This document shows, one piece after another, positions 22,161 through 35,400 of a stretch of 64,000 bases of DNA. Source of the stretch: Anaeramoeba flamelloides (lineage: Eukaryota; Metamonada; Anaeramoebidae); the NCBI GenBank assembly GCA_027625915.1, contig JANTQA010000015.1, forward strand, positions 3,811,001 to 3,875,000. The letters are read 5' to 3'. A model generated the notes under the pieces. The model saw only the letters and a program-made list of their open reading frames with translations. It made no database searches and was not told the DNA's origin. How positions within the stretch are numbered: position 1 is the first letter of the stretch; each line of letters opens with the position of its first letter. A program made the translations under genes and the position numbers.

Positions 22161-23915
22161 ATGTACCAATTTTCGATTGATGACAAATTAAAAAAAATCT
22201 ACCAAAATACTGAATTTGCTGATGTAACTTTCGTTGTTGGTAAAAACGAAGAACGATTTAAAGCCCACAAACTCTTATTGTCTACAAATTCACGTTATTT
22301 TGAATTGTTGTTTTATCCAAAAGGGTGGAGATCTGAAAACCACCAAAAGTTCCAAGAGGTAAGGTTCAGTAATGTGCAACCCGAAGTCTTTCGAGCTGTT
22401 TTAGAGTTCAATTACACTAACACACTACGCATTGAGCCAAAATGGATCTACCAATTGATTAATGCATCATTAATATTAGAATTCCCAGATCTTTATATCG
22501 CATGCCTTGAGCAGTTAGCATCACCAACAACAGCACTCAGATCTGGCGGAAACAATTCACGAACACAGCAAAAAGAAAGCTCTGAGGAGCAAGTTATTGC
22601 ACAATCACCTTTAGCGATGCTCTTTGAAAAGATCACTTTTCTGGAGGCACTAAGGCTATGGCTAAGTGGCAGAAGTGATATTGGTATTGCGGAATACGAT
22701 CTCTTTTTGCTTTTAAAAAAATTAGCAGACTTTTTGTGCAAAGAAACAAAAAGAGAGATTAATTCACAAAACACGCTTTTCTTTTTGAAATATTTGTTGC
22801 CATCGATCCAATTAACAAAAATGACCACACCACAGTTAAAAACCCTTGGTAAATATGAGTTATTTGATTTCAAAATATTATTTGATGCGCTTTGTCAAAA
22901 AACAACGTCGAGTGATAACAATAAGAACAATAGTAATAATAACAACAACAATAACAATATCATTGAAAATAACAAACCAAATGAAAGCTCTTCATCAAAT
23001 TATTTAACATCAACTGTACCAACGTCTTTATTTTTAAATACCACTTCAAATGTGAATAACAATAACCAAAACCAAAATCAACAAATTACGAAGGACGGAT
23101 CAATGGAAATAGAAAATAACCCACTCTCGTTAAATGACAATAAACAAATATTGTTAGGAAATCCTAATACTACCACACACCAGAATAGTAATTTAAGAAA
23201 TAAAATAGCAAAACCATTAACTAAAAAGACCATTAAAAAGGAAATCAAATTGTTATTACTGGCATCCCCAATAAAAGAGGCCTCCAATAATAATGTAAAA
23301 AAATCTTTATTATCAAATGGGATACACAATATCGAGACCATCAACGTCTCAGAAACCGATCAAAAAAAAAGCTTAAGTTATAGTGATATTAAAAATTTCG
23401 ATGCCATCTTCTTTTATACCAATTCGCTAATGAAGGAACCAGAAAATGTGGGCAACTTATTGGCGAGGTTTGTTGAAGACGGTGGCGGGTTAGTCGTATG
23501 CTCCTGTGGTGCAATGGCGGATGAATTCGCAGGCCAGCTAAATGGCAGAATAATAGATGAGCCCTTTTTACCAGTCTGTAAAAGACAGTTCCTTGAAAAA
23601 AAGCACCTAAAGCTTGGCCATATCACAGAGCCAAACCACCCAATTATGAAGAGTGTTTCCATTTTCAATGGTGGGAGGGCATCGTATCATATAGACGCAA
23701 GGACAGTTGAACATGGATCTAAAGTGATCGCATTTTGGTCCGATCATACCATATTGATCGCCGAAAAGCAAAGAAGCCGTACTTTTGGCAAGGTAATTGT
23801 TTTAAATCTTTTCCCAGTTTCAGGGAAAAGCAAATTTTGGAACCAAAAAACAGACGGTGCCAGATTAATTTCAAATTCGGTTGAATATGTCGTAACGGGA
23901 GATGTTGAAGATTAA
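22161..23915 (+). CDS. BTB/BACK-like protein with C-terminal glutamine-amidotransferase-like domain
   Basis: A 584-residue single-exon protein from ATG to TAA. Residues 15-120 are a canonical BTB/POZ domain (TEFADVTFVVG, FKAHKLLLSTNSRYFELLF, EVFRAVLEFNYT). Residues 150-245 are helical and sit where a BACK domain follows a BTB domain. Residues 250-345 are an Asn/Ser/Thr-rich linker. Residues 358-580 look like an alpha/beta class I glutamine-amidotransferase or ThuA-like flavodoxin-type fold: KKEIKLLLLASP as strand 1, a FDAIFFYTNSL strand, then LLARFVEDGGGLVVCSCG, the usual turn into the nucleophile strand, and late IDARTVEHGSKVIAFWSD and GKVIVLNLFPVSG strands. Cys447 or Cys449 lies near the expected nucleophile elbow, but I see no clear Cys-His-Glu triad. 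BTB proteins commonly recruit substrates to cullin-3 ligases; whether the C-terminal domain is catalytic or binds a ligand is unknown. BTB identity is secure; the C-terminal assignment is by fold pattern only. Confidence 0.9.
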   Translation: MYQFSIDDKLKKIYQNTEFADVTFVVGKNEERFKAHKLLLSTNSRYFELLFYPKGWRSENHQKFQEVRFSNVQPEVFRAVLEFNYTNTLRIEPKWIYQLINASLILEFPDLYIACLEQLASPTTALRSGGNNSRTQQKESSEEQVIAQSPLAMLFEKITFLEALRLWLSGRSDIGIAEYDLFLLLKKLADFLCKETKREINSQNTLFFLKYLLPSIQLTKMTTPQLKTLGKYELFDFKILFDALCQKTTSSDNNKNNSNNNNNNNNIIENNKPNESSSSNYLTSTVPTSLFLNTTSNVNNNNQNQNQQITKDGSMEIENNPLSLNDNKQILLGNPNTTTHQNSNLRNKIAKPLTKKTIKKEIKLLLLASPIKEASNNNVKKSLLSNGIHNIETINVSETDQKKSLSYSDIKNFDAIFFYTNSLMKEPENVGNLLARFVEDGGGLVVCSCGAMADEFAGQLNGRIIDEPFLPVCKRQFLEKKHLKLGHITEPNHPIMKSVSIFNGGRASYHIDARTVEHGSKVIAFWSDHTILIAEKQRSRTFGKVIVLNLFPVSGKSKFWNQKTDGARLISNSVEYVVTGDVED

Positions 23916-24072
23916 GAATTTTTTAATTCCTATATAAAGATTGCTTTTTTCTAGTTTTTGATCACATGTGAAGTTGTTTTGGGAATAATTCATTTAATTA
24001 CAGAAAATAGTTATTCTTAATGAGATAAGTTATTAGTGCTAATTAAAATAATTATGTAGTCTATTTTGATGA

Positions 24073-24078
24073 AATAAA
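24073..24078 (+). promoter_or_regulatory. Candidate polyadenylation signal of the BTB gene
   Basis: AATAAA about 160 bases after the stop codon, followed by a T-rich stretch. Such hexamers are frequent by chance in this composition. Confidence 0.35.
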
Positions 24079-25677
24079 GTCAATCTTGTTTCTTTTTTTT
24101 TTTTCCTTTTTTTATTATTTTTCATTAGTTTTTTGTTAATTTCGTTTTTGTTGTTTGTTTTCTGAAAAAAATTTTTTAATTAGTTTGGATTTTTTTTTTG
24201 GGTGGGTTGGTACATATTTTTTTTTTATAGCAAAAATTAAAAAAAAGAATAATTTAAAAGTGTCAATATATCAATGAAAAACTCTACCAGAATTCTTTTC
24301 CTTTTTTTAAATGCTTTAAACAATGAAAGAAGAAAAATAATTGACTTTTGTATAATTTTGAAATTATTTCTGAATATTTTTGAAATTAATTCAGTTTTTT
24401 TTTGTTTTTTTTTTCATTTTGTTTTTTATATAAAAATATCTTTTGGTTTGATGCTGATTTTTGAACTAACAATTAATATTAAGATATCATTTTTTTTTTT
24501 TTTTTAATAAGAAATAATAAATAAATTTACTCAAAATATCTCAACTTTTGATAGGCCGATATTTATTAACTTTAATCAAAAAGTAATGTTTAATATTTTT
24601 TTTCTGAGAGATCTGGAAAAAAATGGTATATTATTTTTTTGTGTGTTGATCTCGGAAAATTAAAAATTATTGTTAACCCATTATCAAGAGGTTTTAATTT
24701 AGAAATTCTTTATAGTTTATTTAATTAATTTCTTTTTAATTATTTATTTTTCTATTTTGTTTTTATTTTTTTATTCAAGTTTATTGTTCCAATGTTTTGA
24801 ATTTTTGATTTCGTTTGAGAAAATATTAAATTAGATAAATTTTTTTCTTGATATTCATTCTTCATGATTTACAAAGAAAATTTTATGCTTTAAAAAGAAA
24901 ATATTTATACCAAAACATTTGGACGAATAGTTATTTTATGAAAATCTACCACGTGAAGTAATTATGTACTATCAATCCATTTGAAAATATATATAGTGGA
25001 TATTTTAAAAATTTTTGATTTAATTTACTTCAAAATATAATTTAATTGATTTTATTAAAATGAGTAATTGTTTGGGGAAAAAAGTGAAACACTGTTTTTA
25101 ATTGGAAACATTACTGAAAATGAAAAATCGAATCAATTCAAAGAAGAAACCAATTAACTTCAAATTGTAACCCATTGGATTATTTTCAATCAATCCAACA
25201 ATTACAATTTAAATCTATTTTATTATTGAAATCATTAAAGTATTTTTGGAGATCTCCAAATAGTCAATTTTTTCAATATATTTTTAATAATTGATCAATC
25301 GAAAAAAAATTCATAATAAATGATATTAATTTAAAAAAAAATTATTGTTTTAAATCCTAAATGTTTGTTTTTCTTTATTCATTTTTTCTTTTATTGATTG
25401 ATCGTAGTTTTCATTTTCAGTTATGTTCCAAATTAAAAAAGAGGTTTCACTTTTTTCACTGTTTCACTTTTTTTAAAAAATAATGATTTTCTTATTTTCT
25501 TAAATAGAAAAATATAAAAAGTATTAAAAAAAATAGAAGGAAAAATATATAAATATAAAATAATTTTTTGTGATCTTGTAACTTTTTTGTAATATTGATG
25601 TACTATTGTAAAAAAGGATTTAATCTTTTCGGTTTTATTAATTAAAAGTTGAATTTTCAACTGGTCAAAAAATAATA

Positions 25678-25875
25678 CAGTCAGTTCCGCTTTTAAGGCA
25701 CAAACTTTGCTACTAAATTTAAAGTGCAAACAAAAATCTCAAATTATGGCACAAAATTTAGATTTTAGTAAAATAAATTGTAAAAAAAAAAAATACAAAT
25801 TTTGTACCTTAATTTGAGATTTTTTTGTTTATTAAATTTCATTGAAAGTTTGTTCACAAAAATTGGAACTGACTG
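25678..25875. mobile_element. Palindromic MITE (PAL), copy 4 (diverged)
   Basis: Ends CAGTCAGTTCCGC and TTGGAACTGACTG with TA on both sides. It has more mismatches between its arms and to the other copies than most, so it is one of the older insertions. Confidence 0.88.
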
Positions 25876-27207
25876 TACATAGATTTGAAGATATTTTTTT
25901 TAGTTTGAAAGAGTATATTTCTTCAAGAAAAAAACTGTTAATTAATTGTTTGATGGAAAGCACATTAAAATATAATCTGTTTGTTTTATTGTTAAAATGT
26001 TAACGATTTCTAGATATAATGGTTTTTGGATTCATTTTTATTCATTTTCTAGTTGATAAGATAACAGAAGAAGATCAAAAATATAAATTAAAATAATGAT
26101 TAATAATTTCAAAAAAGTAAAAATATAATAAATATTTAGTTAAAGGAGTTGGCAATAGGAAAATTAATAAATACAGTTAATTTTTTTTTTCATGGATTGC
26201 TTATTTATTGATTCTATTTATCAATGAAAAACTCTTAAAAATAAAATATCATTAAATTTACTTTGGTCATTTATCCAATAATTAAATTAATCACATAAAA
26301 AATAAAAATAAACTTATTTTAATTATCGTTTGTATTCGAGGTGATTTTGTTACGATATATTTTGTAATTATTTTTCTATAATTGTGTATAATGAAAGAAA
26401 AAAATGATGTCCTTACTCTAATTAGCCATTATCTCTATCAATATATTACTAATTTCCAAAGGTATAAAGAATATATTTCATTATGATTATAATCAAAACT
26501 CTAGAAGAATTATTGATAAGTAAATAGAGAAAAAAGTTTTAATAACTAAATTTAAATTATTTTAAAAAAAAAATAATAAATAATATACGAGTGCTTATTA
26601 AATTTTCTAAAAAAACCGGAAAAAAAATTTACCCGAAAAAAAATTTTTAATCAAAATTGATCAAATACAATTATTTAACAAAGTGTTGTCTAATTTCATC
26701 ATGTTTTTTAATTTTTTGATATAAATTGGGATTTTTAAGACTCAATTTCTCATTTTTTGACAATTTTTCAAAAAAAAAGTAAAATTAAAAAATTTTGGAT
26801 TATTTTTTTTTTCATTTTTATAAATTATGTTTTAACGATCAAGTGAAAATGATAAATTCATCGAAAAGTTAGTTCATTTTTATCTTCTTTTTTCGGACAA
26901 CAAATTTTTTATAAGAATACAAAAACCTGATTAATTTTTATAAATTAATTTCGTTCGATCTTTGAATATAAATTCCACAAAAACTTTCTCACACAACACT
27001 CCAATACAATTTATATTGAATCAAACAATTCTATTTTGAGAAAATTCCACAGACAAGAAAAATTATCAAAAAAAACAAATAATAAAAAGATTTTGGGTAT
27101 TTGGTAAGGTTGTGTTCTGTTAAAAATACCAAACAGAGTAAATAGTAGTCTTGAAAGTATTCTTGTAAAACTTTAATTTAAGAAAAAACTGAATGAAAAT
27201 AAGAATA

Positions 27208-27679
27208 CAGTGATCAAAATAATGCGTGCACAACGACTATAATCGGTGTTTCAAAATATTATCCGTGCTTTTTTTTATTCTTATACCAAGGCAACGTCCA
27301 ATCTATTACTAAATAGTATACCTAAGTACAAATCAATTTTGAAAGTAAAGGTCTGGTTATTTTCAGTAAAATTTAAATTATTCATGCAAATAGTTGAAAA
27401 TTTTTCATAATATTTTAATTTTTTTGAAATTTTTTTTTTTTTTGATAAAATTTTCTTAAAAATTTACTCTATTTTTTGAGATAAATTTTCCAATTTGATC
27501 CTTCATTTTTAGAATTTCTTTTTAAATAATAGAACTTTAAGAAACCAGTAACATATTTTTTTAGGATTTATTATTGGTTTCTTTGATTGGTTAATGTATA
27601 GGTCAACTATAACAAAAAAACAGGCTTTTTATTTTGAAACACACATTAAATTTTTTTACACGCTTTATTTTGACTACAG
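27208..27679 (+). mobile_element. TA-flanked non-autonomous DNA transposon (~472 bp), copy B
   Basis: Matches copy A (17615-18091) along its full length in inverted orientation. Tips are CAGTGATCAAAATAATGCGTG and the complement of CTGTAGTCAAAATAAAGCG, with TA at 27206-27207 and 27680-27681. It has no transposase frame. Two copies 9.6 kb apart in opposite orientation could pair or recombine. Confidence 0.85.
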
Positions 27680-27699
27680 TATCTTTGTAAGGATTTTTA

Positions 27700-28050
27700 T
27701 GATTTAGGAAGACAAAGCAGGAATTTAAGTAACCCAATGGTCAACAATCATAGTATATACGGCCTTCTTATGTTAGAGTTGTTTGTTGAGAGTGTTTGAA
27801 ATGATCTTAATTTTTTAGTTACAAAAACATGGTTATTTTTCTTTTTTATTTCCATTTTTCTATATTAGTATGTTCCAGTTTACGTTTCTAAAACTAATAG
27901 TTCTTTCTTTCATTTTTTTGTTAAAAAAATACACAAAATGATTTTTTGATCCAATTAGTAGAAAATTTACTTGATCCTGACATTGTAATTTAACTGATAT
28001 TTGCAAAAGTTTTTTAAGACAACGTGGAGAATTACAGAATTAGTGTTAAA
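27700..28050 (+). repeat. Dispersed duplication R3, copy A
   Basis: Collinear with about 60795-61130. Shared blocks include AATTTAAGTAAC.CAATG, a TTTTTCTTTTT-TTTCCATTTT-like block, and GATCCAATTAG.AGAA followed after about 20 bases by TGACATTGT. Copy B lies just upstream of the CDC14-like gene. Neither copy shows coding sense. Confidence 0.6.
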
Positions 28051-28192
28051 TATACAAAAATCAAAAACTGAGAAAGAATTTTTGTTTAAGTTTAATTTCC
28101 TGAAATTTTTCTTGGAAAATCTTTAATTTCTTAACAAACAGAAACTTGAGTGTTTTTTGCAGATTAATTGTATTTGAATTAAAAAACAAGAA

Positions 28193-28313
28193 AAAAATTC
28201 ACTACATTTTCTCGTTTTTTCTTCACAAATAGAGTTATCAAAGAAATAGGTTGAGATTTGTTAAGAGACTATAAGAATCCAAATAGGAAAATGAAAATAA
28301 AGTAAAACTATTT
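28193..28313. repeat. Fold-back element FB, copy 3
   Basis: Inverted ends (AAATTCACTACATTTTCTCG; GGAAAATGAAAATAAAGTAAAA) around AAAGAAATAGGTTGAGATTTG, which aligns with the centre of FB copies 2, 4 and 5. Confidence 0.55.
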
Positions 28314-31232
28314 TCCAATTTGTTGAACAAAAAATGTAATCTTGCTTTTTTTCATTATAATCTTCACTTTTCCAAGGTGACTAATTTTAGAAAGTAGCCA
28401 AAGAAGAAAAGTGGTTCAGTAAACACCAAGAAAGCTTCTCTCGAATTGTGTGTTGTGATAAAAAATTATTTTTTTATTGGTAATTTGAAAAAAATATTTG
28501 TATTTTCTTTTTCCAAGAACGATCATGTTTGAGAAATTGTTTAGTGTTCTTTAGGTTTTGTATTTTTCTTCAAATTGTTATCAGTTGCTTAATTTTTGAT
28601 TTTTTTGTGAAAGATCCACAATCAAAAAATTTTTTGTATCTAAAATGTGTTTCTCGATTTCTGAAATGGAAATTGGAAAATTTAGAAAAAGTTTTTGTGC
28701 TCTTATCTCAATTAATGGTTTTATAATAAATATTAAACGAGTTTTTAAGAGAACTTATTTAAATGAAAAAAATATAAAAACATAAGGAGATTCACAAATA
28801 ATAAAAATCAAAAATAGGTGCTTAATGAGAAATTAGGAGAGTAACTGTTGATTTTCTTTGACAAAAGGGTTTTGTCTTTAAGTTAACTTTAAACTTTAGT
28901 TTGATTATTTTTTGTTAATGTTGAAAAGAAAGAAAAGGAAAAAAAATAAAAAAAACCCTTTTTTTGGTTATCTAATCAACAAATTAAATTCAAAAGATTG
29001 GCCAAGGGTATGCCTAAGTATATGTAATCGTTTAAAACAAAGAAAAAATTTAATTCACTTTTTTAAAAAATTTGATCTTGGAAATAATATTTGAAATTAA
29101 AGTTACTAAAAGTCAACTAATAAAAAAACCAAGTCCAGCTATCATAAATTACTTGAAATAAGAAGTTAAAAAATTTAGGGTAAATTTTTTTTTCGGGTTT
29201 TTTTAGAAAATTTACCAACTTACCATAATATACCTATTGTATTTTTACACATGTTGAAGGGTTAGTGAGAAAGGTAAATATTAAATATTTATAAAGAATA
29301 TCTAAAAAATTAATTTTATAAAAATGTATGTACAGAATCAATTGCTAAACCCATTAATAATAATAGACTTAAAATAATGCCAATTTTGAGAAAAAGGGTA
29401 TTTTTGGTAAAAATTTCATAAATATAAGTACGATTTCAAGAGATTTGACCCACCCAAAATAATAAATTGGAAAAAAAAAATTCTTTAGTATTCAAGAACA
29501 ATTAATAATTAAATCTGATTCATAAGTCATATCAAAATCTATCTAAACCTATAAAAACCTAAAATAGATATATTAAAAAAAATATAAAATCAAAAAAAAA
29601 AATGAGTCAAAATTTATGCAAGGAACGTTACTGGTTTTTTATTACTGAACTTACACTGGAAAATGGTTAAAAAGAAGATTTTTGGATAAAAATTTATGGA
29701 ATTTTAAAAGGAATTACATAGTCTCAATTTTCTTAGTGATTATTTGTCTTATCAAAAGTCTTTTTTTTTTTTTTCATTGATACGTTTTTTGTGAAAAAAT
29801 AGTAAAAAGTAAATTTTCAAAAAAAAAAATAAAAAAAAAAAGAAATAGAAAAAAGGTATCATAAAAAAGTGACGAAAAAGAAAAACAAAAACAAAAAGAA
29901 AGAATAATAAAAATAAAATTTGAAAATTAAAACTTTTATTTTCAAAAATTTTACAAAAATGATTTGATCAGAATATTGAAAGTTTTTTTAATGTTAAGAA
30001 TATAGTATTTTACACTCATAAAAAAATTAACATTAGCATTATAAAATGAGTCAAGATTGTTGAAAAAATAGTTTTATATATATATGGAAAAATTATTTAT
30101 GTTTTTTTCAAGATTATTTCGAATATATTTTTCTTGCTAAATCAATGCTCATGTATTTTATTTCTTTTATTTTAGTCAATTTTTATCTTTTATCAACAAA
30201 TACTATCAGTCCAGATTTAGTGTTGATTTCATGAATAGTAAGTTTATTTTTCCATTTTTTTCTATAATCTGGTTTAAATTGTAAAAGTACCCGTAGAAAC
30301 AAACAATCCAAAATTACCAACAGATATAGATTTTTTCAAATATTCATCTTTTTTAATTTTTTTCTTTTTGTTTATTAAAACCCTAAATCCAAACAAAGAG
30401 GATCAGGCCTTTTGATTTACAGATTAATTGGAAAGGATGAACCTTTTTTTTAAAAAAATTATTACTCATTTATCAAAACTTGGAAAACGGGTTAGGTTAT
30501 CAAGTTTAATTTTATCTATACCAAGTTAGGTTCCGTTTTGGATTCGGTGAAAAAAAAAAAAAAAATAAGAATGACTTAGATCTCTTCATTGCTTATGAAT
30601 GATCAGGTTCACCTGAATAATTTTAATTTCTTTTATACTAGATAATAAAATCATTTTTAAATATTGATAATTTAGTAAATTTTCAAATTTTTAAAAATGA
30701 AATTGATATTAAAATAATTTGACTATTTAAGAGTTTTTAAGGTTTCAAATTAGAGTTTTCTGTACCCAATCAGTTATATTTTTAGTGTGAATACTATTTT
30801 TTGTCTCAAGTAAATTAAGTATTTTTTTTTCTCAAGTATGTTGAGAATATTTTGTGTAAAGGAATATTTGAAAGTTTTTTAATATTAAAAATTAATTATT
30901 GTTTCAAAAAAAAATAAAATAACAATAAATAAAATAGTGGAGCATTTGTTTTTTAAATATCTCTCAAAATAATTTCAAATATAAATAAAATACGATTTTT
31001 TTTGATTTGATGAATAAAAAATAAAAATAAAAATATTAAAAAGAAATAATAATTTAAAGGTAAATTTTATATTCCTTATTGAGAATAAATTCTGAATAAT
31101 AGAAATATAAACTAAAAATAAAAATAAAAAAAATATCAAAATTTTTGCGAGAATAAAGTCTTACAAAAAAATATAAAAATATAAGTGTTAATAACAAAAG
31201 GAATACATAAAAAATCAATAATTATATTTAAT

Positions 31233-32337
31233 TTATTTAAAAAGATCATCATTTTTTAATAAAAATATCAAATAAGTTTTATAATCTTGAATAATAAAAT
31301 CTTTAACAAACGATTCTATTATATTTTTAGCATGTTTTGGCAATAAAGATTTTTTGTTTTCTGAAAAGAGCCGAATAGAAAAAGAAATCATATTTTTAAA
31401 TTTGGAATATTGTGACATTTTTAAATAAGATTTCAAAACATTTAAGGAAGTATTGCCATGTTTCCTTGAATTTTTGATTTTTTGTGCACCATTTTTAAAA
31501 AAGGATTTTAAGGAATATTCTAAAACCATTTCAAAAAATACATTTATGATTAAAAATAAAATTTTATATTTTGATAATAAAGCTGTTTTATTTGGGAAAT
31601 TCAAGAAATTTTTCTCAATATTGATCCCATTAAATAAGTGTTCAAATTTTTGTGAAATTGATTTAATTTTATTGGATATTTCGTTCCAATCAAGATTTTT
31701 TAGATTTAAATTATGAATAAATATTAAATATTGTAATAATAAATCAATCAACAAAATAAAGTTCTCTTCTTGATTATAAATAATTTTTATTGTTAAAATA
31801 ATTGAACATAAATCCTCTATTTGTTGGAATAAAGATTTTATATTATTTATATTATTTTTTTTAATATAATTATTCAATTTAATTTTATAAATTAAATACA
31901 AAGTAAATATTGAATTTTCTCGAAATAATAATTCTAATAATTGATCAGTATTGTGGTAATCTATTAAATGAAAATTTTCGATAATTCTATTAAATTCCCA
32001 ATATCCTTCAAAATGTATACAATACTCTTGTAAACATTTTTCAATAATTATTATATTGTTTCTTGTCTGGGTTTTTTTCTTCGTAAAGATGTTTAATAAT
32101 ATTAAGAACAATGATGGGGTGTTTTCTAAGATATTTAATATGGTTTTTAAGAATAAAGTTTGATTATCAATTGAAATCTTTGAGTGTGAAATCATATTCA
32201 TTGGCATTTTTAATAATTCTATTTTTTTATTAAGATCAGATCCATAAGAACTACAAATCATAATTAAATATCTCCATAATTTTAAAATGATTAGTTCCGA
32301 TAAATTAAATTTTAATTTTGTAATTAATTCAAATTTC

Positions 32338-32383
<46 letters not shown>

Positions 32384-32403
32384 TATTATTATTATCATTG
32401 GTA

Positions 32404-32459
<56 letters not shown>

Positions 32460-35400
32460 ATTATCATTATCATTATTATTATTATTATCATCATTATTAT
32501 TATAATTATAATTATCATCATCATCATCATCATTATTATTATTATCGTTATTTTTATTAGATTTCTTAATCCTAATGTTATTGGGATTATCTAACGAGTT
32601 TATTAAAATCGAGGTAATAAAATTAATGTAATAACTTAAAAATTGGTATCTATTTTTATCTTTAATTTTACCCATTGTAGAGAAAAAATATATAATTAAA
32701 AATAATTTTTCAGTTGAGTTTCTAATATTTTGGGGAATAACTCCTGGTATAAATTGGGATTCTTCAAAATTTTCTAAAATAATTTCTTTATTAAATTTGA
32801 TTGCATTTTTCTGTTCAAAATCATCATCATTATTATAATTCAAAAAAAATATTTTTAGAATATTTTGATAATTCTCAAATAAAATATTTTGTTCCCAATT
32901 TAATTTTTGTAAAATATTAGTTAAATTTGTTAAAAATTTTTGGTTTTCTGTTTTTTCATTATAATTGTCAAATTTTTGAATAATTATAAATATTGATTCA
33001 AATAATAATAAATAAAGATTAAATTTGTTCTCCACATTTTTAATTGTTTTTTCAACTTCAATCCAATTTGCAACAGTAATAATTTTTCTAATTATTGGAT
33101 ACCAATTTAATTTGATTATAGAATTGAATGATTTCAAGATATTAGTATTGATGTCTAATAATTGCCAATCACAATTCTTACTAATAATATTGGAAATTAT
33201 TTTTATTATCACTCGATTAGGATTCTTTTTACTTTGATCTAATAAATAATTATAGAATATATTAATGGTATCTGGCTCCTCCTTTAAAGAATTATTAATA
33301 CACTTGCATAATAATTTAAAAATAATATTAATTTCCTCGAAATTATTAATTTTTGAATATAAATAACTGTGAATTAAAAATGGTTCCCATAATACTTTTA
33401 TTAATTGGAATGTTGTCAAACTTTCAGTTTTATTATTTTTCTTATTATTAGTTTTATTATAATTAAAAAGCCAAGAATCAATTAAATGACTTAAATATTG
33501 TATTATATAATTGATTGTAGAAATTTTAGATTTAGGTTTATTATTTTTGAGATCATTTAATATTGTAAATATATTATTATCTACATCATTATTAATTAAT
33601 AATTTTGAATAAAATTCATAATTTAAAGTATCTTTACTAATTAATATTATTTCTTTGGTTAGAAGATCTTTGGGAACTATTAAAAAGATTTTCCATAAAG
33701 TGGGTGTTATGCTTCTTTGTAATGTAATTGTAATTAATTTATTTAAAAGGAAATTATAATTCATTGGGAAATTATATAATAGAAATTTAGTTAAAATATT
33801 TAAATTATAATTGTATACATTTGGTGATGATTTATAGCTGTGTATATTCGTTGATTCTAATAACAAATTAATGATTTCTTCACATATCGATTGGCTTGGT
33901 TTGATGTTATTTATCCATTTATCCCAATTAAATTTATTAAATAAATTAATATACATTTCGTTATAATCATTTTTTTGATAACTATTTATAATTTTTTTAA
34001 AATAGAATAGATAATCATTAAAATCACAACCTGGTGAAAAAAATAATTGAAATTTATTTATTCTAAGTAATGGCTTTAGGAAAATCATTTCTAATAAGGT
34101 ATCATTTCCCAAAGAATTATTTAATAAAAATTTTTTACTAAATTTATTAATAAAATATTTTTTAAAACTTTTCCAAATAACATTATTAGTTAAATTCTCA
34201 AAATTTTCGTCAAAATTAATAAAATAAATTGTTAATTTTGAAGATAATAATTGTATTTGCTTGTTTTTTTTGGCTTTTTCTTTTAATATTTTATATAATT
34301 TTAAAAAAGTCAAAATGATTTCAATGATTTCAAATTTTAATTCTTTTCTTACTATTCCCCCCCCTATGTCTTCTTTTCTTTCAGGTTCTTCTTTATGATC
34401 TTTTTTCTCTGGTTCTTTTCCTTCATTTTCTTTTTGATTATTATTCTTGTTCAATTGTGTAAATTTTAATACCTTTTTTCTATTTTTTGTTAATTCGATT
34501 TGTATATTGTTTTGTGAAACAATTTTAGTAATATTAAAATTAAAATGAACTACTTCTGTTTCGTAGCGATATGATTTTTGAATATTTCCATTAGATAGTT
34601 TGTTTATAATTTGTGTTTTAACTTGATGCTGTCTGATTTTATGTACTTTTTCTCTTTCATTTTTAATATAATTTTTACAATGATTAATAAAATTTTCTTC
34701 TATCTGTTGGTGTTCATTTTTTAAATTATTTAATTCAATAAAATAATTATTTAATTTTATTAAATTATTCTTGATTATTTCTTTCATTTTTTCTAAATTT
34801 ATTTCAATGTTGTATTTTTTTTCAATACAAGAATGTTGTTGTCGATTAATTATAAATGTATTGCAATTCATTTGATCTTTTTTATTTTTATTTAATAAAT
34901 TTTTATCATTTTTAAAAGTTTGCGGTGATAAATTATTGCTTTGTGGTAAATTATCAAATTTGTTAAAATACAATAAATAATTATTAATTTTTAATGCTTT
35001 GGAATTGAAAAAATAATATTTAAAAGTATTATTATTTAGGTCATTAAAGAATAAATAATCATTTTTATCATTCTTGTTACTAGCGTCATTGTTTAAATAA
35101 TCTACAAAAAGCTCAATTCTATTAAATAATAATTGTTCAATTTCTAATTGTGAAATTAACATAATTTTATTAACAAAATGAAGATCTATTAAATTAAATA
35201 ATTTATCATTTAAATTTAAATCAAATTTATGAAAAGGGTCAAAATGTAAATCTTTAAAAATATTATAATTAAATATATTTAAATATTTGTCCACTTTTTT
35301 TTTATTATTTAAATCTCTAATTAAATTATTAATTTCAATTAATTCGAAATTTTCTGATTTATTTTTTTTTTTTGGATTTATTGTTTTTTTGGGATAACTT

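Larger units (their letters stand above)
24079..31232. other. 7-kb intergenic region with several repeats, no supportable gene
   Basis: Frames of 60-98 codons occur on both strands but have no family features and follow A/T tracts. The region contains PAL copy 4, the second copy of the 477-bp element, duplication R3 copy A and FB copy 3, listed separately. A ~40-base block near 26600 recurs inverted near 29200. Confidence 0.5.
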
